From NCBI GenBank assembly GCA_958448395.1, contig CAUDDP010000033.1:1-22836 (forward strand): 22,836 bases of DNA. The letters run 5' to 3'. Every line of letters starts with the position of its first letter. The stretch's first letter is position 1. The position numbers were made by a program, and so were the translations under genes. Below, in pieces: positions 13,825-20,915 of the stretch. The notes under the pieces are model-generated. The model was not told the DNA's origin. It made no database searches and worked only from the letters and a program-made list of their open reading frames with translations. Origin of the DNA: an uncultured Oscillospiraceae bacterium. GTDB lineage: Bacteria; Bacillota; Clostridia; Oscillospirales; Ruminococcaceae.

Positions 13825-13998
13825 TTAATATTTCCGCTTACGAGCAGCTTCAGACTTCTTCTTACGCTTTACTGAAGGCTTTTCGTAATGTTCTCTTTTC
13901 CGAACCTCAGCAATCACGCCGTCCTTAGCACAAGATCTCTTAAACCGCTTCAGAGCGGTATCCAGAGACTCATTTTTGCCAACACGAACTTCTGCCAC
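13825..13998 (-). CDS. rpsU: 30S ribosomal protein S21
   Basis: The protein has 57 residues and starts with GTG (13998), eight to nine bases after GGGAGGG. The sequence reads AEVRVGKNESLDTALKRFK, then RSCAKDGVIAEVRKREHYEKP, then a basic tail ending KKKSEAARKRKY. This is diagnostic for bS21, which sits near the anti-Shine-Dalgarno region of the 30S subunit. It forms its own transcription unit, with a perfect promoter, a structured ~190-nt leader and a strong terminator. GTG start plus long leader suggests that its level is controlled at translation. Confidence 0.96.
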   Translation of the reverse strand: MAEVRVGKNESLDTALKRFKRSCAKDGVIAEVRKREHYEKPSVKRKKKSEAARKRKY

Positions 13999-14192
13999 TT
14001 ACATTTCCCTCCCTTTGCCGCCACGGCAGAGGCTGATCGTCCGCAAAGTTTCCCCTGCTTCCGACCTATACCACCGATGGTCCCGACATCGGAACTTCGG
14101 GATACTACATCAATCTGACCATTAGCAATCAACTTGGTTTTTATTTTGATCCAGTTTTACAGTTGTCTAAGCAATGCACCACTTTCAAAATA
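13999..14192 (-). promoter_or_regulatory. Structured 5' leader of rpsU with possible Shine-Dalgarno sequestration
   Basis: This ~190-nt leader has no coding frame of note. A hairpin TGCCG-TGG-CGGCA (14016-14028) can be extended by CCTC (14029-14032) pairing with GAGG (14008-14011) of the ribosome binding site. CTTTGC (14043-14048) can instead pair with GCAAAG (14013-14018), which would break that hairpin. Two further alternative stems share the region 14074-14102: TCCCGA with TCGGGA, and CCGATG with CATCGG. The pattern suits an autoregulatory ribosomal-protein leader. I cannot match it to a named RNA family. Confidence 0.5.
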
Positions 14193-14198
14193 TGTTTT

Positions 14199-14227
14199 AT
14201 TATAACACACCCAGCAGAGTTTGTCAA
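14199..14227 (-). promoter_or_regulatory. Perfect consensus sigma-A promoter for rpsU
   Basis: On the minus strand TTGACA (14222-14227) and TATAAT (14199-14204) are exactly 17 bases apart. The transcript would start near 14192. No terminator is visible between leuS and this promoter, so some leuS read-through is possible. Confidence 0.9.
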
Positions 14228-14255
14228 GCCTTATGGGAAGATTTTTTTATTTTGG

Positions 14256-16679
14256 TTATTTTGCTACAAAGTTAACCAACTTATTTGGTACATATATCTG
14301 CTTCAGCAGCTGTTTTCCAGCAACTGCTTCTGCAATTTTTGGTTCTGCCAGTGCCTGTGTCAGCACAGCGTCCTTTTCAGCTCCCACTGCAATGTGCATC
14401 TTGCAACGCACCTTACCGTTAATCTGTACCACAATTTCTACAGAGTCTTCCTTACACAATGCTTCGTCATAGGTTGGCCAACTCTGTTCATGCAGAATGC
14501 CGCCGCAATATTTCTCATACAATTCTTCTGTGATGTGCGGTGCAAATGGATTCAGCAACAGCAGCAAGGTGCGGAATTCGGCACGGTTAATCGAACCAAC
14601 TGCGGTCACTTCATTCAGCAGTTCCATCATGGCAGCAATGGCTGTATTGAACTTCAGGGTTTCAATATCGTTGGTGACTTTCTGAATGGTCTGGTGCATT
14701 TTCCGTACCAGTACCTCCCGATAAGTATCCCCATCTATCAAATTATCCTGCAATGCCCAGATACGATCTAAGAACCGTTTACAGCCACGAATGCTGGAAG
14801 TGCTCCATGGGGCAGCCTTTTCAAAGTCCCCAACAAACATCTCATAAAGACGTAAGGTATCGGCACCATATTCCTTGATCACATCATCCGGATTGATGAC
14901 ATTCCCCTTGGATTTAGACATTTTCGTAAACTTGCCCGGATGTTCCGGATCATCGCCTAAAATCATGCCGTGTGAAGTTCTCCGCTGATAGGGTTCTTTT
15001 GTTTCTACTACGCCAATATCGTACAAAAACTTATGCCAGAACCGAGAATACAGCAGGTGCAGTGTAGTATGTTCCATTCCACCATTGTACCAGTCCACCG
15101 GCATCCAATAGTTCAAAGCTTCCTTGGAAGCAATGCCATTTGGATTCTTCGGATCGCAGTAACGCAGGTAATACCAACTGGAACCTGCCCACTGTGGCAT
15201 GGTATCCGTTTCTCGCTTTGCCGAACCACCGCACTGCGGACAAGTGGTATTGATAAAGCTTTCCAGCGTAGACAGCGGACTTTCGCCGGTATCCGTTGGC
15301 ATATAGCTGTCTACCTCCGGCAGTGTCAGCGGCAGCTCACTCTCCGGCAGCCCAACCCAGCCGCACTTGTCACAGTAAACCACTGGAATTGGTTCGCCCC
15401 AGTAACGCTGACGAGAGAAGACCCAGTCACGCAGCTTGTAATTCACCTTGGACTTGCCCTTGCCGGTTGCTTCCAGCCAGCCCTTTATTTTTACCTTAGC
15501 GTCTTCTACAGACAGTCCATCTAAAAAGCCGCTGTTGACCATCGTTCCGGTTGCACAATCGGTAAATGCTTCCTTCGTCACATCGCCGCCCTTAACTACC
15601 TCAATAATCGGCAAATCAAATACTTTTGCAAACTCGTAGTCACGGGTATCGTGCGCCGGCACTGCCATAATCGCACCCGTACCATAACTCATCAGAACAT
15701 AGTCGGATACGAAAATCGGGATTTCAGTATCATTGACCGGATTGATGCCACGCACACCCTTGAGACAAACGCCCGTCTTCTCCTTTGCCATTTCCGTTCG
15801 CTCAAAATCAGATTTTCTGGCTGCCTTTTCCTGATACGCACGAATTTCCTCCATGTTTTCCAACTTGTCAGCCCATTTTTCAATCAGCGGATGTTCCGGT
15901 GAGATGACCATATAAGTTGCACCAAACAGCGTATCCGGACGGGTGGTGTAGATTTTCAGGGTATCGCCTGTAGTGGTCTGGAAGTCCACTTCCGCACCAG
16001 TAGAACGGCCAATCCAATTTCGCTGTGCGGTCTTGATTTTTTCCAGATAGTCCACTTCATCCAAATCATCCAGCAACCGCTGTGCATACTCTGTAATCTT
16101 CAGCATCCACTGTGACTTGACCTTCTGTACAACCTCGCCGCCGCAGCGTTCACAGACACCGCCAACCACTTCTTCGTTTGCCAATACGACCTTGCAAGAA
16201 GTACACCAGTTGACAGCGGTTTCCTTCTTATATGCCAGACCCTTCTTGAACATTTGCAGGAAAATCCACTGTGTCCAATGGAAATAATCCGGATCAGTGG
16301 TGTTGATCTCCCGCTCCCAGTCAAAGGACATGCCCAGTGCCTGCAATTGTGACTTGAATCTTGCAACGTTGTTCGCAGTCACAATTGCAGGATGAATTTT
16401 ATGTTTAATGGCGTAATTTTCGGTTGGCAGACCAAATGCATCCCATCCCATCGGGAAGAGGACGTTATAGCCCTCCATTCGCCGTTTTCTGGAAACTACA
16501 TCCATTGCGGTATACGGTCTCGGATGTCCAATGTGCAGTCCCTGACCAGAGGGATACGGAAATTCTACCAGTGCATAAAATTTGGGCTTTGTATAGTCAT
16601 TTTCTGCATGAAAGGTATTGTGTTCTGCCCAGTACCGCTGCCACTTTGCTTCAATGGCAGTAAAATCATACTTACTCAT
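14256..16679 (-). CDS. leuS: Leucyl-tRNA synthetase
   Basis: The protein has 807 residues, the usual bacterial length. It charges tRNA-Leu. The HIGH motif is at 49-52 in YPSGQGLHIGHPRPYTAMD and KMSKS is at 586-590. A zinc-binding insert has CTSC and CERC, and the editing (CP1) domain includes the Thr-rich TTRPDTLFGATYMVISPEHPL and ends near AVPAHDTRDYEFA. A second cysteine cluster (YCDKCGW, CPQCGG) lies before the catalytic core resumes. It follows the 110-residue membrane protein gene by 33 bases, with GAGG eleven bases before the ATG. No T-box leader is possible in this gap, so leuS is transcribed with the upstream housekeeping genes. Confidence 0.98.
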   Translation of the reverse strand: MSKYDFTAIEAKWQRYWAEHNTFHAENDYTKPKFYALVEFPYPSGQGLHIGHPRPYTAMDVVSRKRRMEGYNVLFPMGWDAFGLPTENYAIKHKIHPAIVTANNVARFKSQLQALGMSFDWEREINTTDPDYFHWTQWIFLQMFKKGLAYKKETAVNWCTSCKVVLANEEVVGGVCERCGGEVVQKVKSQWMLKITEYAQRLLDDLDEVDYLEKIKTAQRNWIGRSTGAEVDFQTTTGDTLKIYTTRPDTLFGATYMVISPEHPLIEKWADKLENMEEIRAYQEKAARKSDFERTEMAKEKTGVCLKGVRGINPVNDTEIPIFVSDYVLMSYGTGAIMAVPAHDTRDYEFAKVFDLPIIEVVKGGDVTKEAFTDCATGTMVNSGFLDGLSVEDAKVKIKGWLEATGKGKSKVNYKLRDWVFSRQRYWGEPIPVVYCDKCGWVGLPESELPLTLPEVDSYMPTDTGESPLSTLESFINTTCPQCGGSAKRETDTMPQWAGSSWYYLRYCDPKNPNGIASKEALNYWMPVDWYNGGMEHTTLHLLYSRFWHKFLYDIGVVETKEPYQRRTSHGMILGDDPEHPGKFTKMSKSKGNVINPDDVIKEYGADTLRLYEMFVGDFEKAAPWSTSSIRGCKRFLDRIWALQDNLIDGDTYREVLVRKMHQTIQKVTNDIETLKFNTAIAAMMELLNEVTAVGSINRAEFRTLLLLLNPFAPHITEELYEKYCGGILHEQSWPTYDEALCKEDSVEIVVQINGKVRCKMHIAVGAEKDAVLTQALAEPKIAEAVAGKQLLKQIYVPNKLVNFVAK

Positions 16680-16712
16680 AGTTGCTTCATCCTCTTTCCT
16701 ATTTTTACATTT

Positions 16713-17045
16713 TCAATTGCATTCACTTGCAAAATAACGTTTTACATCCTTATGGAACACTAAAATCGCAGCTGCACCGACATCCAGCAAGCCTTCTATC
16801 AGATAAATCCAATTTGTGCCCAGATGAGACAGGTTTGCCGGCAAATTTACCAAGAAAACCAATGCCAAAAAGATTGTGGTCACATACTGACTGTACGGAA
16901 TTTTTTTCAGCATGGCAAACACCAGCACTACAGCAAACAACAAAGATACCACATTGCTTGCATGAAATCCAAGGATTAGGTTTAGGATACCTTTCAGCAC
17001 CATGTATGCACCTACAATGGCAACCATTTTTCTTCCATTTTCCAT
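16713..17045 (-). CDS. Small membrane protein of unknown function
   Basis: The protein has 110 residues from the ATG at 17045 (MENGRKMVAIVGAYMVLKG), chosen because AAGGAAGG lies eight bases upstream. Longer in-frame starts reach into rsfS and lack support. Four hydrophobic segments are visible at about 8-24, 31-47, 53-70 and 77-97, separated by very short charged loops, with a positively charged end (HKDVKRYFASECN). I do not recognise the family. It lies between rsfS and leuS (gaps of 23 and 33 bases) and is therefore in the operon. Confidence 0.8.
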   Translation of the reverse strand: MENGRKMVAIVGAYMVLKGILNLILGFHASNVVSLLFAVVLVFAMLKKIPYSQYVTTIFLALVFLVNLPANLSHLGTNWIYLIEGLLDVGAAAILVFHKDVKRYFASECN

Positions 17046-17068
17046 AGAAAATGCCTTCCTTTCCCGCA

Positions 17069-17434
17069 TTAGTCTTCTTTCAGCCAATCCGTCACATCCA
17101 TCTTTTCGCCATCTGCCCAAAGCCGTTCCAACTGATAGAACGCTCTGGTTTCTTTATAGAAGACATGCACAATGATGTCATTGTAATCCAGTACAATCCA
17201 ATTGGAACCATTGCCTCTGCCCTCCCGGTGCAGTGGTTCGATTCCCAGCTTCGTCATCTGATACTCCACTTCATCCGCCAAGGTTTTGGTATGTGTGGTA
17301 CTCGTACCGTTGGCAATCACAAAGTAATCCCCTAAAATCGTTAGATTCTTTACACCGATGACCTGAATATCCTCGGCACGCTTACTGTCCAATGCTTTTA
17401 CAATCGCTTCCAATACTGCTTTTTGTTCTATCAT
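17069..17434 (-). CDS. rsfS: Ribosome silencing factor RsfS (YqeL)
   Basis: The protein has 121 residues and binds uL14 on the 50S subunit, blocking subunit joining during starvation. Family motifs are GDYFVIANGTSTTHTKTLADEVE, HREGRGNGSNWIVLDYNDIIVHVF and the C-terminal FYQLERLWAD. AAAGGAAA precedes the ATG by seven bases. It follows the LCP gene by 23 bases. The order yhbY-nadD-yqeK-rsfS is conserved in Firmicutes, with the LCP gene inserted here as in many Clostridia. Confidence 0.96.
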   Translation of the reverse strand: MIEQKAVLEAIVKALDSKRAEDIQVIGVKNLTILGDYFVIANGTSTTHTKTLADEVEYQMTKLGIEPLHREGRGNGSNWIVLDYNDIIVHVFYKETRAFYQLERLWADGEKMDVTDWLKED

Positions 17435-17457
17435 GCTCTGTTTCCTTTCTCAATGAT

Positions 17458-18693
17458 CTATTCATCATCTCTGCTGTAGATATTCTGTTTTCCATCCTCT
17501 GTGTTTCCATTGTGGATATCGTTCAGATTTTCTTCGGTATCCGAATAGGTATCCTCATATTCGCTTTCTTCCACCAGTTCCACAATCGTACTCTCATCGT
17601 AGTACATCTCATTCTGATACGGACGGAAATGCTCGTTAATCAAATCAATGGCTTCTGTCTTATGAATAGAATATACGGACTGTCCCTCATGCATCATGCC
17701 TTCTCCTGGAACCATATAGACATTCACGCTGTCCATTGTCAACCGTTCTGCTGCAAAATCCGCCAGCATACTAATCTGCTCCATAGACAAGTCAGTTGCA
17801 ATCCACTCATTTTTATAAATCTTCTGCATCGCAGACATCAGTTCCGTCTGGCTCATATCCAGTAATTTTTCCATAGCAGCCGCCAAGAAAATCCGCTGTG
17901 CCTTTACACGACCAATATCACCCTCATCATACTCTCTACGGAAACGGACAAACCACTCTGCCTGCTTTCCATTCAGCGTTTGTTCCCCAGCTTTCAGCAC
18001 CTTATCTGCTTCATACATGATTTCCTCTGGCAACGTAATTGGAATGCCGCCAATGGAATCCACAATGTTGGCAATATCCGTGCAAACCAGCTTCACATAA
18101 CAATCAATTGTCAGACCAAAGCTCTCCTGAATTGCATTGACAGCACGCTGGATCGGTGTCACGCCTTCTTCCTGTCCTGTACCATAGATACTGTTGAACT
18201 TATTGGTAGAAGGGTTGGCATAATCCGGCATATAGCAGTCCCTTGGGATTTGCAGGACATTCATGGTGCCAGCAAAGATATCAAACTGGAAAATCCAGTT
18301 GACATCCGCAAGTCTTCCACTCTCATCCATACCCATGAACAGTACTGTATATTGTCCCTCTACAATTTGCTGCAAATCCAAACCATCGCCCTCTGGATCC
18401 TGTGTTTCCGTATCTTCCTTCAAATTCAATGCGGAAGCATCCGTTACAACTGGCTTTTGCAGGGTGCCCTCCTTTTGTACCAATGGCTGCCAAACCTTGA
18501 AATATTTCATAATCGAAATCTGCTGATTCGTCATGGTGCCGTTTGTCAATGTACGATAGTCGATAATCGGTGCATTCAGAACCATTACCACAATCAACAC
18601 CGCACTGAGCAAAATAGATCCAATCATTACCAGCCGATCCATTGCTTTGCCGCTGCCCTTCCGTCTTTTTTTCGTCTGCCGCTTTTTTGCCAT
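17458..18693 (-). CDS. LytR-CpsA-Psr family cell-wall glycopolymer ligase
   Basis: The protein has 411 residues. A very basic cytoplasmic N-terminus (KKRQTKKRRKGSGK) and a single membrane anchor (about 19-41) place the catalytic domain outside the cell. The LCP domain runs from about 115 to 275, with MGMDESGRLADVNWIF, the catalytic Arg151 in LQIPRDCYM, FRREYDEGDIGRVKAQR and NSIYGTGQEEG. These enzymes attach teichoic acid-like or capsular polymers to peptidoglycan. The C-terminal ~40 residues are acidic and low-complexity (EEENLN-type). The order yqeK-LCP-rsfS suggests co-transcription with housekeeping genes. AAGGAG precedes the ATG. Confidence 0.93.
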   Translation of the reverse strand: MAKKRQTKKRRKGSGKAMDRLVMIGSILLSAVLIVVMVLNAPIIDYRTLTNGTMTNQQISIMKYFKVWQPLVQKEGTLQKPVVTDASALNLKEDTETQDPEGDGLDLQQIVEGQYTVLFMGMDESGRLADVNWIFQFDIFAGTMNVLQIPRDCYMPDYANPSTNKFNSIYGTGQEEGVTPIQRAVNAIQESFGLTIDCYVKLVCTDIANIVDSIGGIPITLPEEIMYEADKVLKAGEQTLNGKQAEWFVRFRREYDEGDIGRVKAQRIFLAAAMEKLLDMSQTELMSAMQKIYKNEWIATDLSMEQISMLADFAAERLTMDSVNVYMVPGEGMMHEGQSVYSIHKTEAIDLINEHFRPYQNEMYYDESTIVELVEESEYEDTYSDTEENLNDIHNGNTEDGKQNIYSRDDE

Positions 18694-18724
18694 ATACGGA
18701 TCTCCTTTCCAACCATTTCCCCGT

Positions 18725-19381
18725 CTACGCTTTCATCGCTGCAACAATTGCCACATATTGATTATAGGCATCTATCGTATGCTGTGGCAGCAATCCACCC
18801 TTCTGCATAACTTTTTGAATGGATATTCGTAATGCATAGTACATTCCCAAATCCAAATCCCGATTAACAGCCGTACGCAGCAGGTGTACATCAATAAACG
18901 ACCTGCCCTCTTCTGTCATATCAGAAAGATAAACAATCTTTTCCAGCGGCGTCATGCCCTTTCTGGCAATCGTATGATACCGAACTGCATTTAAAATATT
19001 TTGATTTCCCACACGATACTGCTGTTTCAGCAGCTGTGCACCAGCGATGCCATGCCAAAGCTTTTTGGATGCCCATTCTTCATCGGTAATCGCAAAGCCT
19101 TCTGATGCTTTCAGCAGCGGCTCCTGCTCCTCTGGCTTCATCTCCTTGCAGATATCATGTACCATACCAGCAAACTCTGCAATATCTGCATTCACATGAT
19201 AAATTTCTGCAAGTCGTTTGCATTCCTTTGCCACATTGACAGAATGTTCATACCGCTCTTTGGAAAGTCGTTTTTTCAAAACCTCCTGCATGGCTTCTGT
19301 TGCCTCTGTCACCTTTACTTCCGGCGGAGGAGGTGGTGGCTGTATCTTATCTTTCACTTTTTTTAACGGAGAATTCTTCAT
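18725..19381 (-). CDS. yqeK: YqeK-type HD-domain symmetrical dinucleoside tetraphosphatase
   Basis: The protein has 218 residues from the ATG at 19381 (MKNSPLKKVKDK). An upstream in-frame ATG (19450) lies inside nadD without a ribosome binding site. YqeK proteins hydrolyse Ap4A to ADP. HD-domain ligands are visible: His in RYEHSVNVAKE, His-Asp in MVHDICKEM, His in LWHGIAGA, the YHT motif, and Asp in YLSDMTEEGR. The first ~40 residues are an extension with six prolines in a row (QPPPPPPEVK), unusual for the family and a likely EF-P-dependent stall site. It follows nadD by 43 bases, and LCP and rsfS follow it. Confidence 0.93.
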   Translation of the reverse strand: MKNSPLKKVKDKIQPPPPPPEVKVTEATEAMQEVLKKRLSKERYEHSVNVAKECKRLAEIYHVNADIAEFAGMVHDICKEMKPEEQEPLLKASEGFAITDEEWASKKLWHGIAGAQLLKQQYRVGNQNILNAVRYHTIARKGMTPLEKIVYLSDMTEEGRSFIDVHLLRTAVNRDLDLGMYYALRISIQKVMQKGGLLPQHTIDAYNQYVAIVAAMKA

Positions 19382-19424
19382 TTCTTTCACACCCCTGCTT
19401 TTTCTTGCTGTTTCAGCGTACCAC

Positions 19425-20024
19425 TTAACGATACAGCTGATGGAATACAATATATTTTACTACGTTTTCCGGCAAATAGCAAGTGCAATCTTGATTTTTT
19501 TTCAGCATTTCCCGAATTTTTGTAGACGACACCGGCAAAACAGCATCACAATAAAGCTGTATCGTACCATATGCCGAAAGCTGCTGTGCTGCCTGTTCCA
19601 GCGATACCCGGTCATCCGTCTCTCGTGCAATCACACCCAGCTCTGCCATAGAAAGAATTTCCTGCCAATGATACCAGTTTTGAAATTGCAGCAGCATATC
19701 ACTGCCCATTAACAAGACCAATTTCACATCCGGCTGTTCTGTATGCAGACTGGAAATGGTGTGCACCGTATAGCTAATCGTTTGCTGCCGCAGCTCATAA
19801 TCACTGACGGAAAATGCCGGATATGGTGCAATTGCCAGCCGACACATTGCCAGCCGGTGTGTGCCATCTGCCACATTCTTTGCTGCCTGTTTAAACGGTG
19901 AAATATAGGTTGGGATAAACAACACATGCTGTAAATCGAACTGCTGCATCGCCGTTTTTGCAAGGTGCAGATGTCCATTATGAATGGGATTAAAGCTGCC
20001 GCCAAAAATACCAATTCGCCGCAT
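19425..20024 (-). CDS. nadD: Nicotinate-nucleotide adenylyltransferase
   Basis: The protein has 199 residues from the ATG at 20024. It makes deamido-NAD from nicotinate mononucleotide and ATP. The nucleotidyltransferase motif GIFGGSFNPIHNGHL is at the N-terminus and the second signature, PVSSTKIREML, is near the C-terminus. The start codon overlaps the yhbY stop as TGATG, favouring translational coupling. A GTG one codon upstream is an alternative. No clear Shine-Dalgarno is visible, in keeping with coupling. Confidence 0.96.
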   Translation of the reverse strand: MRRIGIFGGSFNPIHNGHLHLAKTAMQQFDLQHVLFIPTYISPFKQAAKNVADGTHRLAMCRLAIAPYPAFSVSDYELRQQTISYTVHTISSLHTEQPDVKLVLLMGSDMLLQFQNWYHWQEILSMAELGVIARETDDRVSLEQAAQQLSAYGTIQLYCDAVLPVSSTKIREMLKKNQDCTCYLPENVVKYIVFHQLYR

Positions 20025-20314
20025 CACTTCAAATCAATGACCGGCTTTTTCGGATTCCGCTTGTAAAGCACAAAACGGCGGCCAATCACCTGTACCACTT
20101 CAGATTCTGTTGCTTCTGCCAACTGTTCTGCTGCTTCACCGGCACTGAGTTCTGCATTTTCCAGCACATGCAGCTTAATTAGCTCCCGCTTCCGCAGGGC
20201 ATCTGCAACCTGTTGAATCAATGTTTCCCCAATTCCGTTCTTTCCAACCTGCAAAATCGTTTCATAGCTGCTCGCAATTCCTCTGAGTGTTGCCCGCTGT
20301 TTACTTGTTAACAT
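20024..20314 (-). CDS. yhbY: YhbY-family CRM-domain RNA-binding protein (YqeI)
   Basis: The protein has 96 residues and forms a single CRM domain. It starts LTSKQRATLRGIASSYETILQVGKNGI, the middle is ALRKRELIKLHVLEN, and it ends VVQVIGRRFVLYKRN. YhbY binds pre-50S particles and helps ribosome assembly. The ATG lies inside the 3' end of rdgB (14-base overlap), with AAGGAA upstream within rdgB. nadD follows with a TGATG overlap. Confidence 0.95.
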   Translation of the reverse strand: MLTSKQRATLRGIASSYETILQVGKNGIGETLIQQVADALRKRELIKLHVLENAELSAGEAAEQLAEATESEVVQVIGRRFVLYKRNPKKPVIDLK

Positions 20315-20915
20315 GATTGTATTCCTTTCCGTTTTTTAAATATGCTTCCAATGCTGCCAATGCCTTACCACGGTGGCTGACTACATTCTTCTCCGCCTCT
20401 GTCATCTCTGCCATAGTCTGACTGCCAACTACAAAAATTGGATCATAGCCAAAGCCGTTTTCTCCTTTCGGCACAGTGCCGATCATACCCTCACATGTGC
20501 CCTGAAAACAGTGCTGTGCACCGTCTGGAGTAATATAACAAATTACACAAAGAAACCGTGCCGTACGCTGAGCATCCGGAACGCCCTGCAATTTTTCCAA
20601 TACCAATTGACAACGCTCGGCATCTGTTGCATTTTCACCGGCAAAACGATGGGAATAAACCCCCGGTGCACCGTCCAATGCATCAATCACCAGACCACTA
20701 TCATCTGCCAGCACTGCACAATGCAGGGCATTGTATACTGCCTGTGCCTTGATGATAGCGTTTTCCTGAAAGGTAGTCCCATTCTCCTCCACTTCTTCTA
20801 CAAAGCCGGCTTCTTTCTGCGATCGTACACGCAATCCGAACGGCGTTAAAATCTCTCGCATCTCCCGCAGCTTTCCAGCGTTATTGGAGGCAAGCACCAA
20901 AATGGATTCCTGCAT
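20301..20915 (-). CDS. rdgB: XTP/dITP diphosphatase (HAM1/RdgB family)
   Basis: The protein has 204 residues and removes deaminated purine nucleoside triphosphates (XTP, dITP) from the pool. The motifs SNNAGKLREM, DDSGLVIDALDGAPGVYSHRF, GFGYDPIF and SHRGKALAAL are all present. The ATG overlaps the ftsY stop by one base (TAATG), with GGAGG eight bases upstream inside ftsY, so the two genes are translationally linked. Confidence 0.96.
   Translation of the reverse strand: MQESILVLASNNAGKLREMREILTPFGLRVRSQKEAGFVEEVEENGTTFQENAIIKAQAVYNALHCAVLADDSGLVIDALDGAPGVYSHRFAGENATDAERCQLVLEKLQGVPDAQRTARFLCVICYITPDGAQHCFQGTCEGMIGTVPKGENGFGYDPIFVVGSQTMAEMTEAEKNVVSHRGKALAALEAYLKNGKEYNHVNK

Noticed and set aside
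14074..14102. H-type pseudoknot in the rpsU leader
   Set aside because: TCCCGA/TCGGGA and CCGATG/CATCGG could be drawn as a pseudoknot, but one connecting loop would be a single base, too short to cross a 6-bp stem. Alternative hairpins are more realistic.
16680..16712. T-box leader for leuS
   Set aside because: The gap before leuS is only 33 bases, too short for a T-box, and no antiterminator-like bulge motif is present.
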